Source: Zavarzinella formosa DSM 19928
Lineage (GTDB): Bacteria > Planctomycetota > Planctomycetia > Gemmatales > Gemmataceae
Length of the DNA: 64,000 nucleotides
Assembly: GCF_000255705.1 (NCBI RefSeq)
Contig: NZ_JH636448.1
Coordinates: 256,489 to 320,488, forward strand
Reading direction: 5' to 3'
Below, one piece after another: positions 28,122 through 35,435 of the stretch (position 1 is the stretch's first letter; every line of letters starts with the position of its first letter). The notes below the pieces were generated by a model that made no database searches, was not told the origin of the DNA, and saw only the letters and a program-made list of their open reading frames with translations. Both the position numbers and the translations under genes were made by a program.

Positions 28122-29591
28122 GTGCAGCCCGACAAACAAATTCGCATGGTGACCGCATTCGGGGAAACTCTTTCCGTGCGTGATTGGAGCCATCGTCACG
28201 GCATTCCCGTCGCGACAATTTATTCCCGCCTCGACTTGCTCAGATGGTCACCCGAGGACGCCGTTTCCAAAGGCTCGAAGGTCCGCATCATCGCCGCGTT
28301 TGGCGAATCGCTCACCGTCCAGCAATGGAGCGCCAGACACAAGGTTCCCCCGGCCACGATCTGCACGCGAATCGACCGGCTCAAATGGACGCCGGAAGAC
28401 GCCGTGTCGAAGAGGCCGAGTCAGAAATTCCGGGGAGGCGGGCGGCATCAATCCGGCAATCCCCGGCCCTGCCCCGCAATGAAGCCACATCCAAACGGAC
28501 AGGCATACGCAAGATGGGAGACGGGCGGCGAAAAGACTGTCGTCTATTTCGGCCTCTATGGCAGCCAGCAGGCGAGAGACAAGTACGCCCGCTTTTGCGT
28601 CGATTGGGCGAACGGGCAAGTCAGGGCCAAAGAGCCGAAGGGAGGTGAGGCCACGCTCGTCGAAGCGGCCGCGGGGTATCTGGTCGAAGCCGCCCGGATC
28701 TATCGCAAAAATGGCAAGCCTACCACCGAATACTACGGCATGAGAACGGCCGTCGAAGTGCTGTTGGCCAACGCCGAAAATGAAATGCGAGTGATCGATT
28801 ACAGGCCCGATGACCTTCAGCGGTGCATGGATTCGCTAATCGAGCGAGGGCAGGCCAGGGAGACGATCAACCAGACGGCCGGCCGGATTATTCGCATCTT
28901 CAAATGGTGTGCGGTCAAGGGTTATTGCGGGCAAGATTTGCCCGCACTGTTGGAGTATGTGCCCCGCGTGAAACGAGGCCAGACCGAGGCCCCCGAATGG
29001 GAGAAGCCCGAGCCAATTCCGGAGGCTGACATCGTGGCGATATTCCCGCATCTCTGGCCCGGAGACGAGTCACGCCGGGCAATGATCGAGGCGATGATCC
29101 GTGTGCAATGGCTGTGCGGGATGAGGCCACAATCGGTGTGCGGAATGCGGGCATGCGATATCGATCGGCGAATTTCCGAATGGAAGTACGATGTGCCCGA
29201 CCACATCAACAAAATGGCTCACGCGGATCGCGACCTGACGTTTTTCCTCGGGCCGAAAACCCAAGCCATCCTTGCCCCGCTGCTCGCCGATTGCCCGCCC
29301 GAGCGGACCGTGTTCGGCTTTCTCCCCGCACGCAAAGGACGATGGGGGGAATGGCTGCCGATCAAGCGGGAGAGGTATGCCCGGATCATTGCGGCCGCGT
29401 GCGTGCGAGCGGGCGCGACACCGTGGGAGCCCAGGCGACTGAGGCACACACACGCCGATTTCGTCCGGCACACCTACGAGTCCGTGGAGGGAGCGGCGGC
29501 AAGGATCGGCGACACTCCCGAGGTGACGGCCCGCGTGTACAGCAGGCCGACCGAGGAGGTTGCCCGCCGGATCGCCCGAGAGGTTGGGTGA
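28122..29591 (+). CDS. int: Tyrosine recombinase (prophage integrase)
   Basis: This 489-residue integrase starts at GTG 28122 after GGAG. The catalytic domain (about 295-489) shows R335 (LCGMRPQSV), R441-H442 (RRLRHTHADF) and the nucleophile Y473 (ARVYSRP). The first His of the HxxR motif is replaced by R438, and the usual LGH box reads RIGD. The core-binding domain is at about 178-285. The N-terminus is unusual: two tandem copies of a roughly 45-residue unit (FGETLSVRDWSHRHGIP and FGESLTVQQWSARHKVP, each ending PEDAVSK) that look like helix-turn-helix arm-binding modules. Its position next to tRNA-Pro supports site-specific integration there. Confidence 0.88.
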   Translation: MQPDKQIRMVTAFGETLSVRDWSHRHGIPVATIYSRLDLLRWSPEDAVSKGSKVRIIAAFGESLTVQQWSARHKVPPATICTRIDRLKWTPEDAVSKRPSQKFRGGGRHQSGNPRPCPAMKPHPNGQAYARWETGGEKTVVYFGLYGSQQARDKYARFCVDWANGQVRAKEPKGGEATLVEAAAGYLVEAARIYRKNGKPTTEYYGMRTAVEVLLANAENEMRVIDYRPDDLQRCMDSLIERGQARETINQTAGRIIRIFKWCAVKGYCGQDLPALLEYVPRVKRGQTEAPEWEKPEPIPEADIVAIFPHLWPGDESRRAMIEAMIRVQWLCGMRPQSVCGMRACDIDRRISEWKYDVPDHINKMAHADRDLTFFLGPKTQAILAPLLADCPPERTVFGFLPARKGRWGEWLPIKRERYARIIAAACVRAGATPWEPRRLRHTHADFVRHTYESVEGAAARIGDTPEVTARVYSRPTEEVARRIAREVG

Positions 29592-29622
29592 AAATTATTT
29601 TGCAATTCATCGTAAATTATAA

Positions 29623-29651
29623 TTGACAGTGTACCCGATATGGGGTACAAA
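29623..29651 (+). promoter_or_regulatory. Early prophage promoter with internal operator palindrome
   Basis: A consensus -35 box TTGACA (29623-29628) is followed, after 17 bases, by TACAAA (29646-29651). The spacer contains a perfect inverted repeat TGTACCC-GATATG-GGGTACA (29630-29649) overlapping the -10 box. A repressor dimer bound there would block polymerase. The surrounding 29592-29640 stretch is A/T-rich. This is the best promoter visible in the window. Confidence 0.7.
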
Positions 29652-29705
29652 TAGTTCCATCACGCCGCCACAACGGCGACCGACACGAACGAAGGAGACT
29701 CGACC

Positions 29706-29903
29706 ATGACAACCGAACAAGTGATCATCGAAGGCAAGAAGATCAAGATCGACGCCAGCGGCGTGGGCCACAATTGGAAGGCCGCGACGGCCGACAACTG
29801 TCCGGCCAACATCCAAGAGGAGATTGCCGCCGAGATCATCGACGGCGGCAAGAAAACGGCCAAGGGCTATGTGGCCAGCAACGGCCAGCACTATAGCTGG
29901 TAA
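29706..29903 (+). CDS. Small early prophage protein, unknown function
   Basis: This 65-residue protein has no recognised family. It is lysine-rich at the start (IEGKKIKIDASG) and ends in an aromatic tail (NGQHYSW). It is the first gene downstream of the palindrome-containing promoter and has a strong AAGGAGACTCG site. The same GGAGACTCG leader precedes the next two genes, which suggests a common transcript and expression level. An 8-bp GGGGCCGG/CCGGCCCC hairpin (29918-29938) without a T-run follows. Confidence 0.6.
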   Translation: MTTEQVIIEGKKIKIDASGVGHNWKAATADNCPANIQEEIAAEIIDGGKKTAKGYVASNGQHYSW

Positions 29904-29975
29904 CCCGACCGTGACGCGGGGCCGGACTCACCGGCCCCTGATTGACACCACCAACTAATATTTTGGAGACTCGAC

Positions 29976-30257
29976 ATGACCGCTGCTCACACACCCGTGA
30001 TGGATCTCTCGAAGATCGTCCTCCTTTGTCCGGAGAAGGCAGCGACTGACGACGGCGGGCACATCTGGTACACACACGTCCATTGCCACAGCAGCAAGCC
30101 CGAGGGCCAGCCGTGGGAGATTGCCACGGTGGAGGGACCGACCGAAGCCTCTCTGTTCCCGTTGGCCCACGCCGCCTTGTGTCGCGAATTTCGGAAGCCG
30201 GCCAGCACGATTTTCAGGACGCAATTTCACACGATTGCTTCGACCGGATTGGTTTGA
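29976..30257 (+). CDS. Prophage protein of unknown function
   Basis: This 93-residue protein begins after TTTTGGAGACTCGAC, a leader shared with its neighbours. It has several His and Cys residues (HIWYTHVHCHSSK) that could bind metal, but no family is recognised. It contains no signal peptide or membrane segment. It lies in the early small-gene cluster after the integrase. Confidence 0.55.
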   Translation: MTAAHTPVMDLSKIVLLCPEKAATDDGGHIWYTHVHCHSSKPEGQPWEIATVEGPTEASLFPLAHAALCREFRKPASTIFRTQFHTIASTGLV

Positions 30258-30364
30258 TTTTCCCAGTTTTCCCGTCGCACTTCGCCCGTGCGATGGCCAC
30301 AAAAACTTGTCACGCCGGGCGATGGTCCGGCGTATTACTCACACGACTAAATTTGGAGACTCGC

Positions 30365-30919
30365 ATGACCGATACCCTGACTCACGCCCCCGCCGGATGG
30401 GCCTTCTTCGGCCTAGCCAACACGGCCGAAAATTCACGAGCCGACATCATTGCCTGCCGCGCGGCCCTCGCTCGGGCCGTCGAAAAATGGTGTGGCCTCG
30501 CCGCTCCCGGACACGGCGAGGAAAACCGCCGGGTGTACGATGTGCTGACACGGATGTGCGTCTATGCTCCTGATGCCGAGACATTGCTTGCGGCGGCCGC
30601 GGAGCTGCTCGCCGTGGCCCGTGACGACGAGGGGACCAATCAGCCCCGAGCGTCGGTCAGGCTCGGGGATAATGGTGTGGTGACTCTGTGTTGGTCTGGC
30701 ACATGGACCGAGGGCAGGCACGTCACGATTGCCGTCGAGTTCGCGGGTGGCGATGCCCCGGTCGTCCACGTGCCGCACAAGATCGGCGATGCCAAGGCCC
30801 GCTACCTCCCGCCTCACGTTGGTGGCCGGATGGAGTGGGACACAGGCAAGCCGTCCACGTTCCTGCCATGGATTGACGGGCTGATTGGTGACGCGGCCGA
30901 CTCCGGGGCGGCCGAATAA
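30365..30919 (+). CDS. Prophage protein of unknown function
   Basis: This 184-residue protein starts at ATG 30365, two bases after TTTGGAGACTCG, the third copy of the local leader. The first half is helical and alanine-rich (ADIIACRAALARAVEKW, ETLLAAAAELLAV). The second half is beta-like (GVVTLCWSGTWTEGRHVTIA). No known domain is recognised. The frame is open far upstream, but the leader repeat supports this start. Confidence 0.55.
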   Translation: MTDTLTHAPAGWAFFGLANTAENSRADIIACRAALARAVEKWCGLAAPGHGEENRRVYDVLTRMCVYAPDAETLLAAAAELLAVARDDEGTNQPRASVRLGDNGVVTLCWSGTWTEGRHVTIAVEFAGGDAPVVHVPHKIGDAKARYLPPHVGGRMEWDTGKPSTFLPWIDGLIGDAADSGAAE

Positions 30920-30995
30920 TTCGCCGGATTTTTGTCGAACTCCCGGCCGACGCCGGGAACTACTCCTGACACCCACACGCACAGGAGATTAACCG

Positions 30996-31280
30996 ATGGA
31001 CCCGACCGCCCGCTGGACCCGCGACACCGAAATGCGACCGTATTTCGCCGGCCACCACGTCGCCCGGTACGCCGTCGCAAATGGGCTGAGCCGGGCCGAA
31101 TTGGCTGTTTCGCTCGGGATAACGCCAGACCAACTGGACGACATCCGGCGGTGTGGTAAGCCCAAGAGTCGGGACGATGCGGCGATGATCGCGGAGCGGT
31201 TTGCCCCGGCTGAGAGATTCGCCGAGGTCGTGGAGTGGTTGATGAAAATTTGCAACGTGCCCAAAACAAGTGAGGAATGA
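30996..31280 (+). CDS. Putative HTH regulator, small
   Basis: This 94-residue protein contains a helix-turn-helix-like segment, RAELAVSLGITPDQLDDI followed by KSRDDAAMIAERF. It starts after AGGAGATTAACCG. Its stop overlaps the start of the Xre-type gene, so the two are translationally coupled. They may form a two-protein lysogeny switch acting on the operator at 29630, but that is inference. Confidence 0.5.
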   Translation: MDPTARWTRDTEMRPYFAGHHVARYAVANGLSRAELAVSLGITPDQLDDIRRCGKPKSRDDAAMIAERFAPAERFAEVVEWLMKICNVPKTSEE

Positions 31281-31534
31281 TGAGCGAAAAAGCGCCCGAT
31301 CCCCGTGACGAATTCCGTGTCCGTGTCGGCCAGCGATTGGACGCAGCCAGAATTGCCATTGGCTTTTCGTTCGGCGATCTGGCGAGCCGAACAAGCATCT
31401 CGCGGGGCAAACTCGGCGACTATTTCAGCGGCCGGACCGAGCCGTCTCTGTGGGTCGTTGCCCGGCTTGCCCCCGTGCTGGAGGTCGATCTATACGAGCT
31501 GCTCGGCATCGCGGCGCCGGTCCCGAGAATTTGA
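31280..31534 (+). CDS. Xre family DNA-binding protein
   Basis: This 84-residue protein has a Cro/CI-type helix-turn-helix: RVGQRLDAARIAIGFSFGDL, then RTSISRGKLGDYFSGRTEPS, then LAPVLEVDLYELLG. Such small proteins act as phage repressors or Cro-like regulators. It overlaps the preceding gene (ATGATGA), and GAGGA precedes the start; an ATG one codon earlier is also possible. It is the best candidate to bind the palindrome at 29630-29649. Confidence 0.75.
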   Translation: MSEKAPDPRDEFRVRVGQRLDAARIAIGFSFGDLASRTSISRGKLGDYFSGRTEPSLWVVARLAPVLEVDLYELLGIAAPVPRI

Positions 31535-31630
31535 CCGCTTGAACATTTTGCAACTACCGAGATAGACACTTCTAATCTTCACGTTAATCTTGGAGAGGCT
31601 TCTTTTCACACCCTCTCTCGGAATCGTCCC

Positions 31631-32062
31631 ATGAATCCCAATCCTCTGTTTGAGGCCGCCCGCAAATCGGGCGGCACAATGTTCCTCGGCGTCTGTCTGC
31701 CATTGGACGGGAGCCAAATCCCACCCGGCAAACCGCCCTCGCCTGGCACTCCCGGCCCGTCTGGCGAAGATCCCGACCGTGCCATTCCCGGCCCCGGATT
31801 CGCGTCTGTGGCCTGGTTCGGCCGGGTCTACCACTTCACCCCGCTCCAACGTCCAATCGTCTCCGTGCTGTTTCACGCATGGGAAAATGGCACGCCTTGC
31901 GTGGATCAAGTAACGCTTTTGGATCATGCCGGCGCGGAGTCAAAAAAGCTCCGCGACCTGTTTGCCAAGCATCCCGCGTGGGGCAAAATGATTTGCTCCG
32001 GGCATGAACACGGCGGGCGACTCGGCACGTTCTGCCTGGTCCGTCCGGCGAAAGTCGTGTGA
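31631..32062 (+). CDS. Prophage protein of unknown function
   Basis: This 143-residue protein has a Pro/Gly-rich first part (PPGKPPSPGTPGPSGEDP). Its C-terminal part has winged-helix character (LQRPIVSVLFHAWENGTP, then LLDHAGAESKKLRDLFAKH). It may bind DNA. It follows the Xre gene by 96 bases, has its own TTGGAGAGG-type leader, and is followed by two terminators. Confidence 0.5.
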   Translation: MNPNPLFEAARKSGGTMFLGVCLPLDGSQIPPGKPPSPGTPGPSGEDPDRAIPGPGFASVAWFGRVYHFTPLQRPIVSVLFHAWENGTPCVDQVTLLDHAGAESKKLRDLFAKHPAWGKMICSGHEHGGRLGTFCLVRPAKVV

Positions 32063-32093
32063 GGTTGACGCATCAGGATGAGGCGATGCGTTG

Positions 32094-32117
32094 ACCGCCA
32101 AGGCTGGCGGTTTTTTT
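32094..32117 (+). terminator. Rho-independent terminator
   Basis: A perfect 7-bp stem ACCGCCA/TGGCGGT with a 4-base loop is followed by TTTTTT. It lies 31 bases after the stop of the gene at 31631 and ends the early plus-strand unit. Confidence 0.85.
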
Positions 32118-32147
32118 GTTGACACACATCAGCACTGATTGATGAGA

Positions 32148-32174
32148 AGCCCGGCCGAAACGCCGGGCTTTTTT
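32148..32174 (+). terminator. Second terminator
   Basis: A perfect 8-bp stem AGCCCGGC/GCCGGGCT with a six-base loop is followed by TTTTT. It backs up the terminator at 32094. The remaining bases to 32318 hold nothing else recognisable. The two together separate the plus-strand early genes from the convergent minus-strand cassette. Confidence 0.85.
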
Positions 32175-32318
32175 CATTCCCCCGTATTTCCTCCCGCCTT
32201 CCTCCCGCCTTCCTTTGGCTCGCCGTTATTCTGTTGTGAGACGCGGGAGAAACGAGACGAACGGGGTCAAGCGGGAGAGATGAGGGGATGAGGCGATGCG
32301 GGATTAACGGGAAAGGGG

Positions 32319-33041
32319 TCATTCTTTCGGGTAATCATGAGGATCGATTTCGATGCGGAGTTTAAATTCGCCGGTCAGTCCAACTGCTCCGGCCGACAGG
32401 TCCAAGGTTACGTATTTGGCGGCTGCCACCGGATGCTCAAATATCAGCGTGTCACTAATTCGCTTGCCTGGATAAATAGAGTCGCCCTCGATTGCGCCGT
32501 CCACTTTGGCCATGACGCCAAATTTGACGGACCGATAATGGTTTCCGATATCGTCCTTGCATTCGGCGGTGGTTGGCAAAAATGCGTTGGCCCATTGCCA
32601 AGACCTGTAGTCGGCCTTCTTGTTTTGGCTGAGATTCTCGATGTCTATCGTCACCCGGAGAAGCGTATCTCTGGATGTGTGCGATTCCCTGAATTCGGTG
32701 ACGGAAACCTTCTCGACTTTGGCAGATCCAACGCGGACCCGGATGTTGCCGATGGTCTGCCAGTCGCCCTCTTTTGCGTAGCCGGGCGAAGCAGAGCGAC
32801 CGGTGGCCGACGACTCAGCAATGTGATCTTTCTGGATGGCGCCAATGAGTTTTATGGCGACAAAAGCGATCGAGAAAACAACGAAACACATGACCGCAAG
32901 GCTGACGGCAACAATCGCCTGAATGCGTCGTCGCCGAAGCTTGGGTGATGGTGCTGGCGTGCGGGATGGGATTGGCGGGGGCAACGCCGGCGAGGGTGGC
33001 GAATGTCGGCGAGGCTGGTAAGGTCGTTCCGGTGGGGGCAT
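32319..33041 (-). CDS. Membrane-anchored DUF4352-like protein
   Basis: This 240-residue protein has a Pro-rich cytoplasmic start (MPPPERPYQPRRHSPPSP). One transmembrane helix follows at about residues 42-68 (IVAVSLAVMCFVVFSIAF). The outside domain has the DUF4352-like immunoglobulin pattern: IRVRVGSAKVEKV, LLRVTIDIENLS, SDTLIFEHP. Such domains occur in exported or surface proteins with unclear roles. It is one of only two minus-strand prophage genes, so it may be a lysogenic-conversion gene expressed from the integrated phage. The start at 33041 is chosen on composition; no strong ribosome binding site is seen. Confidence 0.55.
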   Translation of the reverse strand: MPPPERPYQPRRHSPPSPALPPPIPSRTPAPSPKLRRRRIQAIVAVSLAVMCFVVFSIAFVAIKLIGAIQKDHIAESSATGRSASPGYAKEGDWQTIGNIRVRVGSAKVEKVSVTEFRESHTSRDTLLRVTIDIENLSQNKKADYRSWQWANAFLPTTAECKDDIGNHYRSVKFGVMAKVDGAIEGDSIYPGKRISDTLIFEHPVAAAKYVTLDLSAGAVGLTGEFKLRIEIDPHDYPKE

Positions 33042-33052
33042 GGCGAATCCGA

Positions 33053-33262
33053 TCAGGGTGAAGTGTCGGCCTTTTTGGGAGGCCAAAATCCGTCCGTTTT
33101 CAGGAGCGTTTCAAGGAGACCGACGAACACGGATTGCTTTGTTGGTTTGAACTTTTGGGCCTCAATGAACGCTTCAAAGGCCGCGTGCATTTGCGGATCA
33201 AGCCTCACAAGGATGGCAACAGTGTCGTTGTCAGAGTCGGTTTTTGCGGGCCTTTTTGCCAT
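33053..33262 (-). CDS. Small ribbon-helix-helix-like protein
   Basis: This 69-residue protein has the pattern TVAILVRLDPQMHAAFEAF followed by QSVFVGLLETLL, which fits a ribbon-helix-helix DNA-binding fold (a short strand, then two helices). It lies 11 nt upstream of the membrane protein gene on the minus strand and likely forms an operon with it. It may regulate that pair or be an antitoxin-like repressor, but no toxin is adjacent. The divergent region to 33453 holds the iterons. Confidence 0.5.
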   Translation of the reverse strand: MAKRPAKTDSDNDTVAILVRLDPQMHAAFEAFIEAQKFKPTKQSVFVGLLETLLKTDGFWPPKKADTSP

Positions 33263-33367
33263 GACTGCCAGATTACCCGAACATTCCGCAAGGTCAAACT
33301 CGGGTTGTGACGATTATGTTTCAAAGAAAAACAATTGATATCATTTGCTAACTGTGCAAAATGGGCG

Positions 33368-33433
33368 ATAGTCTCGATGTGCCTCAAACGTCTCGCATCG
33401 CCCCGACTGTCTCGGGATGCCGCGAACGTCTCG
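33368..33433. repeat. Four 9-bp iterons at exact 19-bp spacing
   Basis: Copies of the motif AACGTCTCG start at 33368 (ATAGTCTCG), 33387 (AACGTCTCG), 33406 (ACTGTCTCG) and 33425 (AACGTCTCG), each exactly 19 bases apart, just before the ribosome binding site of the gene at 33454. The invariant part is GTCTCG. Regular spacing of nearly two helical turns suggests cooperative binding on one face by the excisionase-like protein encoded next. A second set occurs at 40796-40869. Confidence 0.8.
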
Positions 33434-33453
33434 CACAGGAAGGAGAGATTTTG

Positions 33454-33801
33454 ATGAGCAGTGCAACGGTGGACGAACAACGAGTGGTGATTGGCTCGCT
33501 TAGCCCGCAAGACGTGGCGACCAGATGCGGCAATGTGTCGCTGAAGGCCGTCAACCGCTGGCTGAACAGTGGCGTGCTGGTCGGGAGTCGCCGCGTCAAG
33601 CTGCGATCCCTGAAGATCGGGGGCCGTCATCACATCACGGAGGCCGACCTGTCAGAGTTCGTGGCGGCCCAAAATCCGGGACGTGCAAGTGATGCCCCCG
33701 TGCCAAAAGTCCGGGAGCGAAAGAAGCGGTTGCGTGAGGCGGTGGCCCAACTGCGTGAGTTGGGCGTTAATTTGCCGGGCAAGAAGGAGGAAGCGGCGTG
33801 A
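33454..33801 (+). CDS. Excisionase/MerR-like HTH protein
   Basis: This 115-residue protein has a winged-helix excisionase pattern. SLSPQDVATRCGNVSLKAVN and RWLNSGVLVG make the helix-turn-helix, and GGRHHITEADLSEFV makes the wing and last helix. A basic C-terminal tail follows (RERKKRLREAVAQL). It resembles planctomycete DUF1580-type proteins. The start follows AAGGAGAGATTTTG directly after the iterons, so autoregulation is likely. It may assist excision or act as a transcription switch for the early rightward operon. Confidence 0.65.
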   Translation: MSSATVDEQRVVIGSLSPQDVATRCGNVSLKAVNRWLNSGVLVGSRRVKLRSLKIGGRHHITEADLSEFVAAQNPGRASDAPVPKVRERKKRLREAVAQLRELGVNLPGKKEEAA

Positions 33802-33950
33802 GAACGGACATCGTCACCCGCGTTGACAAGTGCCCGATCCAAGCCAAGATCGACCGGCTTGAACGGCGGCCGTGGTGGCTGGAATTTGCGACTCCCATTG
33901 TGAGCGCCTTGCTCACGGCGGTTTCGCTTCTGCTGTTTGTGAGGGGCTAG
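33798..33950 (+). CDS. Small single-pass membrane protein
   Basis: A 50-codon gene starts at GTG 33798, overlapping the previous stop (GTGA) and preceded by AGGAGGAAGC. It encodes a charged N-terminus (KIDRLERRPWW) and one hydrophobic helix (TPIVSALLTAVSLLLFV) ending in RG. The next gene begins immediately after its TAG. Its function is unknown; small phage membrane proteins of this kind may affect lysis timing or superinfection. Confidence 0.6.
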   Translation: MRTDIVTRVDKCPIQAKIDRLERRPWWLEFATPIVSALLTAVSLLLFVRG

Positions 33951-34259
33951 ATGAGCCATCGCGCCAACCACGCCGGGGAAGTGTCGACCCACACGGAAGG
34001 CGAGATCAACACCACCAAGCGGGCGGCTTATCCGCGGCTGGCGGCGACTTCCCGAAAGGTGCTGAGGCTGGCGATGCGGTTCAGGGATGAAGGCTTCACG
34101 CCGGCCGATTTGCAACTGCGGACAATCGAGGTCGAAGCGGTGGCCCGGCTCGAATCGGACGGGCTGCTTGAGCGAATCAGGACAGTGACGGGCGTTCGGT
34201 ATTGGGTGACCGAACGCGGGATCGAACAGGCTGACAGACTGGCAAACGGCCCGGCGTAA
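33951..34259 (+). CDS. Small winged-helix-like protein
   Basis: This 102-residue protein starts directly after the previous TAG. It has a winged-helix pattern: KVLRLAMRFRDEGFTPADLQ, VEAVARLESDGLLERI, and TGVRYWVTERGIEQADRL, the last resembling the wing of MarR/PadR-type domains. It probably binds nucleic acid. Its place in the early operon fits a regulatory or recombination-accessory role. Confidence 0.55.
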   Translation: MSHRANHAGEVSTHTEGEINTTKRAAYPRLAATSRKVLRLAMRFRDEGFTPADLQLRTIEVEAVARLESDGLLERIRTVTGVRYWVTERGIEQADRLANGPA

Positions 34260-34347
34260 TCCGGGAACAATCATCACGCAATTCACATTGGGTTCCACGT
34301 TTGCTTGACGTGGCCGTGGGTTTTGCACGCTTATCGAAGGGCAAAAG

Positions 34348-35028
34348 ATGGCGGCATGCAACGTTCTTGAGGTTAATGATTTTGACAGCATCGAATCGCT
34401 CATGGTCGATGCAACCATTCGCGAGGCACGCGAAAAACTCGGGTGCAAGGCGACGTTGAAGCACGGCAATCCGAATGACCCTTACGTCATCACGGCTGTG
34501 CTTATCCGGCTCGAAGACAAGGGATATTCGGAGGCGGTTGAAATCTCGCAGGTGCGACATGACAGCATGAATGGCTCGACGACGGAGCGGATCATCTGTG
34601 ACTCGATCATGCTCACGATTTACCCGCCCGAGCATCCCGAACCGACCGAGGAAGACGACGACTTTGGCGGCATCAAGACGATTCCCGAGGACAACGCCGA
34701 AGCGACGGTCGTGATTCCGAAGGAAGAGCTTCCGATGGCCGTTGCGTTGACACCATTGGAAGAACTTGAAGCGGCCGTGACGGCTCATGAAAAGCTTGAG
34801 CGGACGCTTCCCGATCTCATCAATGCGGCCCTGCCAGTGGGGCTCCCCGTGCGGTGCCGAAATTATGGGAGCGGCGTCGTGTCATCCCCGACCGGCCCGG
34901 ACGAAGGCGACACGGTTCACATCCAGATTGACGAAGGGCAGGCTCACGCGGGCGAAACACGATGGACCTCCGCTCGCCACATCAGCATTGGCGGCCACTG
35001 TCTTGACACCAATTACATCCCCTTCTGA
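34348..35028 (+). CDS. Prophage protein of unknown function
   Basis: This 226-residue protein has an acidic middle (EHPEPTEEDDDF) and a beta-rich C-terminus (VRCRNYGSGVVSS, GDTVHIQIDEG). No family is recognised. It begins a run of closely spaced genes leading to the recombination module. The 88 bases before it contain a TTGACG that could be a -35 box, but no good -10 follows. Confidence 0.55.
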   Translation: MAACNVLEVNDFDSIESLMVDATIREAREKLGCKATLKHGNPNDPYVITAVLIRLEDKGYSEAVEISQVRHDSMNGSTTERIICDSIMLTIYPPEHPEPTEEDDDFGGIKTIPEDNAEATVVIPKEELPMAVALTPLEELEAAVTAHEKLERTLPDLINAALPVGLPVRCRNYGSGVVSSPTGPDEGDTVHIQIDEGQAHAGETRWTSARHISIGGHCLDTNYIPF

Positions 35029-35037
35029 GGCTCCCAA

Positions 35038-35166
35038 ATGGAAACGCAAGAACGTTTCAGCCGGGCTTTGTTCGTGTGCTTTTCGGGGGCGTTTCTGACG
35101 GTGGCCGGGGCGTTCGTGGGAGCGTTCGGCGTGTATGGAATCGTGGTTTTTATCAGGGGGATTTGA
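35038..35166 (+). CDS. Small membrane protein
   Basis: A 42-codon gene encodes a short charged start (METQERFSR) and a long hydrophobic region with glycines (VAGAFVGAFGVYGIVVFI), probably one or two membrane passes. Its TGA overlaps the ATG of the next gene. No function can be assigned. Confidence 0.5.
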   Translation: METQERFSRALFVCFSGAFLTVAGAFVGAFGVYGIVVFIRGI

Positions 35167-35435
35167 TGGTGACGGCAGGAGCTTTGATCGCATCGGCAAA
35201 CGCTGATGCGATCTCCGATCCGGGATGCGACTTCGCTCCCGGCGACTATGTGAAATACCGCTCGGGCAAGGTCGAAGGGGCGTATCAGGTGAACGCCGTT
35301 CTTGCCCGGACGAACATGCTCTATCAGGTGAATTACCTGTTGGAGCTTCGCAACGCGGCGACTGAGCAAGTGCTGATCGGCTTCGCGAACGTGGAGATCG
35401 TGGAGCATTTGCAGAAGAGAAAGGCGGGTGCGTGA
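35166..35435 (+). CDS. Small prophage protein of unknown function
   Basis: This 89-residue protein begins at the ATG of a TGATG junction and ends in another TGATG junction with the exonuclease gene, so it is tightly coupled at both sides. The part DFAPGDYVKYRSGKVEGAYQ followed by VNYLLELRNAATEQVLIG looks like a small beta-barrel. It may be an accessory protein of the recombination module. Confidence 0.55.
   Translation: MVTAGALIASANADAISDPGCDFAPGDYVKYRSGKVEGAYQVNAVLARTNMLYQVNYLLELRNAATEQVLIGFANVEIVEHLQKRKAGA

Noticed and set aside
29918..29938. Terminator after the first early prophage gene
   Set aside because: The 8-bp GC hairpin has no T-run, so it is noted as a hairpin only.
33368..33433. 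CRISPR-like array
   Set aside because: The repeats are only 9 bp with 10-bp spacers, far below CRISPR sizes. No cas genes are present in the window.
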